From positions 1 to 63,113 of the forward strand of contig CALVOD010000001.1 in the NCBI GenBank assembly GCA_944350065.1: DNA of 63,113 nt, in the 5' to 3' direction. How positions within the stretch are numbered: the first letter of the stretch is position 1; every line of letters begins with the position of its first letter. The DNA is from an uncultured Clostridia bacterium (GTDB taxonomy: Bacteria; Bacillota; Clostridia; Christensenellales; DTU072). The position numbers and the translations under genes are program-made. This document shows, one piece after another, positions 61,327 through 63,113 of this stretch. The notes beneath the pieces were generated by a model, which was not told the DNA's origin, did no database searches, and worked only from the letters and a program-made list of their open reading frames with translations.

Positions 61327-62850
61327 ATGGATTTAAGCGTTTTTGACAAAGAACAACTCGCATTGCTTGAGGATGTAAGTAAATTTTATACGGACAGGGG
61401 ACTGCCGACCGACGAAAAAAATGCTATCATCGGTTTCGGAAAAGTTCATGATTTTTATCAGTCGTATATTTCGGTAAAGCACGGGAAAGTGATGTTTACC
61501 GCGCGTAAGGCGTATTATAAGAGTTACGGCGAGAACCGCATATCGACGGAATTTAAAGAGGAAAACAGAGAAGTCATATTCGAAGCCTTAAATAATATTT
61601 ATTCGCAATTTATTATGTGCGGCGACATTTACGCCGAAGTTTGCGGATTACTGAAGATAATGAAGGAAAATCGCCGTTCGGCAAAATCGCTTTACGAGGA
61701 GAACGAGACGACGATCGTCGCGCACGGCTATATGACGGCGGACGAAATCCTCGAACTGTGCAGGTCGGGAGTTTTAACCGAAAACGACGAGGAGGAAAAG
61801 ACTTACGGCGAGCTCGCCGCGCGCGTCACGGAAGCGTTTGCGGAAACGGTAAACAGAGTGGAGAACGTATGCGGTTACAACGGTTGCAGTAATTGGAACG
61901 GAATGCTGGCGAGGTATTACGGATTGGACGGCAGCGGCGGAGAAGGGTATCGCGAAGTAGGAGCCGCATTTGGGGTAAGTCACGAATTAGCTCGCAAAGA
62001 ATGCGCGCGCAGACAACAGGCTACAGAGGCGTATTATCGGTTGTACCCCGAGAAATTTACGGAGCTCCACCGAATTATGAACGCCGTCGAACGTGAAAAA
62101 ACGCTCGCGTTCGTTAAATTCGGTTTGTTAAGCCGTTACGGCAAGAAGGCGGCGACGTTCCTTCTGAAAACCATGTACGGCAGCGACGCCGCCGAAGCCG
62201 TCGTGAAGGCGGCGCATAGCGCGAAAATCGCGAAATCCGGATCGGCTGTCGGCGCCGTAGGAAATTATCCGCGTATTACCGAGCTCGCCCGTTTTCCCGC
62301 AGAGGCGGTTATGTACGAAGTAAGCGAATCGGAATGTGAGATTTACGATCCCGCCTCACTGCCCTCGCAACTCAGAGTAACATATTTAAGATTGGTAAAA
62401 GACGTCGACGTCTACAGCGCCGAGTACAGACCGCAGAGGGAAGCCATTACTTTGTTTTCGAAAGAGAAGCACCCGGATTTTCTCGTAACGCTGCGTTCCG
62501 GCAAACGTATATTTGTTTCCGTTACGGATACTATACAGCTTGCTTCGGAATACCGTAGCCTGTATATCAAAGAGCTTGAGCGCTATTGCGCGGAGAGGGG
62601 ATACGGATATGTGGTATGCGACGGCTACGGAAGAACGCGCGAGGATTTGGCGCGCATACCCGTTCATGCGGAAGCGGCGAAGGAGCTCGACTCGATACTC
62701 GAATCGCCGCCGTATCTTATAGACTGGCGGGAGTTAAAGAGCGTGCGCGAAAAATACGGCTTAAAGAACGTGGATATAGCGGCGTATATATTGCAAAAGG
62801 GACTTGAGATGAGGATAAAGCCTTTTTATGTGTATAAGCCGCGTGGTTGA
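61327..62850 (+). CDS. unknown protein: sigma-region-4-like HTH plus degenerate PD-(D/E)xK/TnsA-like domain
   Basis: 507 residues, no signal or membrane segment. Residues 1-180 are helical and unrecognised. Residues about 190-232 (MLARYYGLDGSGGEGYREVG and AAFGVSHELARKECARR) read like sigma factor region 4 (LRYGLDG...LEEVGERFGVSRERVRQIE). Residues about 360-435 (YRPQREAIT, KHPDFLVTLRSGKRIFVSVT, then YCAERGYGYVVCDG) follow the order of a TnsA-like nuclease, with the metal Asp kept but ExK replaced by SVT, so probably non-cleaving. It has its own promoter, is richer in A+T at its 5' end than its neighbours and lies next to tRNA-Gly. Function not known. Confidence 0.55.
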   Translation: MDLSVFDKEQLALLEDVSKFYTDRGLPTDEKNAIIGFGKVHDFYQSYISVKHGKVMFTARKAYYKSYGENRISTEFKEENREVIFEALNNIYSQFIMCGDIYAEVCGLLKIMKENRRSAKSLYEENETTIVAHGYMTADEILELCRSGVLTENDEEEKTYGELAARVTEAFAETVNRVENVCGYNGCSNWNGMLARYYGLDGSGGEGYREVGAAFGVSHELARKECARRQQATEAYYRLYPEKFTELHRIMNAVEREKTLAFVKFGLLSRYGKKAATFLLKTMYGSDAAEAVVKAAHSAKIAKSGSAVGAVGNYPRITELARFPAEAVMYEVSESECEIYDPASLPSQLRVTYLRLVKDVDVYSAEYRPQREAITLFSKEKHPDFLVTLRSGKRIFVSVTDTIQLASEYRSLYIKELERYCAERGYGYVVCDGYGRTREDLARIPVHAEAAKELDSILESPPYLIDWRELKSVREKYGLKNVDIAAYILQKGLEMRIKPFYVYKPRG

Positions 62851-62923
62851 TAACTTTTTCGCGCGGCGAAAAAGCCCGCGAAAACAAAGCGGAAAATCTC
62901 CGAAAATTTTTATCGCAAAACAG

Positions 62924-62952
62924 TTTACAAGCATAAAATAATATTGTATAAT
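62924..62952 (+). promoter_or_regulatory. tRNA-Gly promoter, TTTACA-N17-TATAAT
   Basis: TTTACA (62924-62929), 17 bases, TATAAT (62947-62952), about 20 bases before the tRNA. Confidence 0.8.
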
Positions 62953-62972
62953 AACACAGCAATCGAAAGTTT

Positions 62973-63047
62973 GCGGGAGTGACTCAGTGGTAGAGTGTCA
63001 CCTTGCCAAGGTGAAAGTCGCGGGTCCGAATCCCGTCTCCCGCTCCA
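62973..63047 (+). tRNA. tRNA-Gly(GCC)
   Basis: Cloverleaf: acceptor GCGGGAG with CTCCCGC, D arm ACTC-AGTGGTA-GAGT, anticodon stem TCACC/GGTGA with loop TTGCCAA (anticodon GCC at 63005-63007), T arm GCGGG/CCCGT, T discriminator, encoded CCA. Unusual: the T loop reads TCCGAAT, so position 55 is C instead of T. Confidence 0.95.
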
Positions 63048-63090
63048 CAAAAAGTAACGGCAGCAGAAAAGCTGCCGTTACTTTTTGTGG
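63045..63090. terminator. hairpin after tRNA-Gly, part of a 24-bp inverted repeat
   Basis: The stem is an inverted repeat, perfect over 24 bp counting the flanking tRNA ends (63041-63064 with 63071-63094), loop AGAAAA. The T run CTTTTT in the 3' arm and the mirrored A run would terminate both strands. Confidence 0.8.
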
Positions 63091-63113
63091 AGCGGACGGG
63101 ATAGCGCACCCGT
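63071..63113 (-). other. partial inverted copy of a tRNA-Gly 3' end
   Basis: On the minus strand the sequence ends CCCGT-CCGC-TCCA, preceded by ACGGG, like the T stem, acceptor and CCA of tRNA-Gly but with a 3-base deletion in the acceptor and an 8-base T loop (TGCGCTAT). The window ends here. It may be a degenerate tRNA, a real convergent tRNA of odd shape, or a duplicated tRNA end. Confidence 0.4.

Noticed and set aside
1..63113. CRISPR array, insertion sequence or prophage
   Set aside because: No regular direct repeats, transposase, integrase or phage genes found by reading.

Overview
The window is about 63 kb of a single, densely packed bacterial chromosome segment. Gene order (priA-def-fmt-rsmB-rlmN-rsgA-rpe, then spoVM / rpmB / asp23-fakA-recG), infC-rpmI-rplT behind a leader RNA, strong GGAGG ribosome binding sites, and sporulation genes (spoVM, spoIVA, a SpoIVFB-type protease, a probable YtxC) point to an endospore-forming member of the Clostridia (Firmicutes/Bacillota) with moderate G+C. 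The genus cannot be read from the sequence. No insertion sequence, prophage, CRISPR array or obvious genomic island is seen; this is mostly core housekeeping DNA.

Layout. 1-12.4 kb: the 3' part of ligA, an AIR-synthase-like gene with its own promoter, yicC, rpoZ, coaBC, priA, def, fmt, rsmB, rlmN, rsgA, rpe and a 27-codon spoVM candidate, many overlapping by 1-8 bases. 12.5-17 kb: rpmB on the minus strand, back to back with asp23-fakA-recG. 17-22.4 kb: an unknown anchored surface protein, murG (minus), an alpha/beta hydrolase and a GLUG-repeat lipoprotein. 22.5-30.9 kb: thrS; infC (AUU start) with leader and attenuator; rpmI; rplT; a SpoU methyltransferase; yebC; proA; tandem ATP- and PPi-phosphofructokinases. 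31-42.4 kb: an FN3-like protein, typA, an anchored double-YegP protein, a 2-hydroxyacid dehydrogenase, Ppx/GppA, maf, an mreB-like gene, pgsA and valS. 42.5-47.1 kb: minD, minE, convergent spoIVFB-like, a GH36 alpha-galactosidase and a YtxC-like gene. 47.4-56.2 kb: parE-parC-der, a MocR-type aminotransferase, and spoIVA behind a sigma-E-like promoter. 56.3-63.1 kb: guaB (minus), a GH3 glucosidase, rdgB, a 507-residue protein of unknown function, and tRNA-Gly(GCC).

How the genes fit together. The 5' half is a translation, coenzyme A and genome-maintenance block. SpoVM and SpoIVA are direct partners in spore-coat basement assembly, and SpoIVFB activates the late mother-cell sigma factor, so three points of the mother-cell programme are represented. 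MinD/MinE, an MreB-like protein, MurG, PgsA and topoisomerase IV are division, envelope and chromosome-segregation genes.

Most interesting points: (1) the 507-residue protein at 61.3 kb, which appears to join a sigma-region-4-like helix-turn-helix to a PD-(D/E)xK/TnsA-like domain that has lost its Lys, beside a tRNA-Gly whose 3' end is repeated in inverted orientation; (2) a probable spoVM in its Bacillus location with thiN missing; (3) three genes whose start codon sits where transcription should start (leaderless), two of them sporulation-related; (4) infC with an AUU start and attenuator leader; (5) envelope proteins of unknown function, including a membrane-tethered pair of YegP domains. 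All family calls are by reading motifs; no database search was run.
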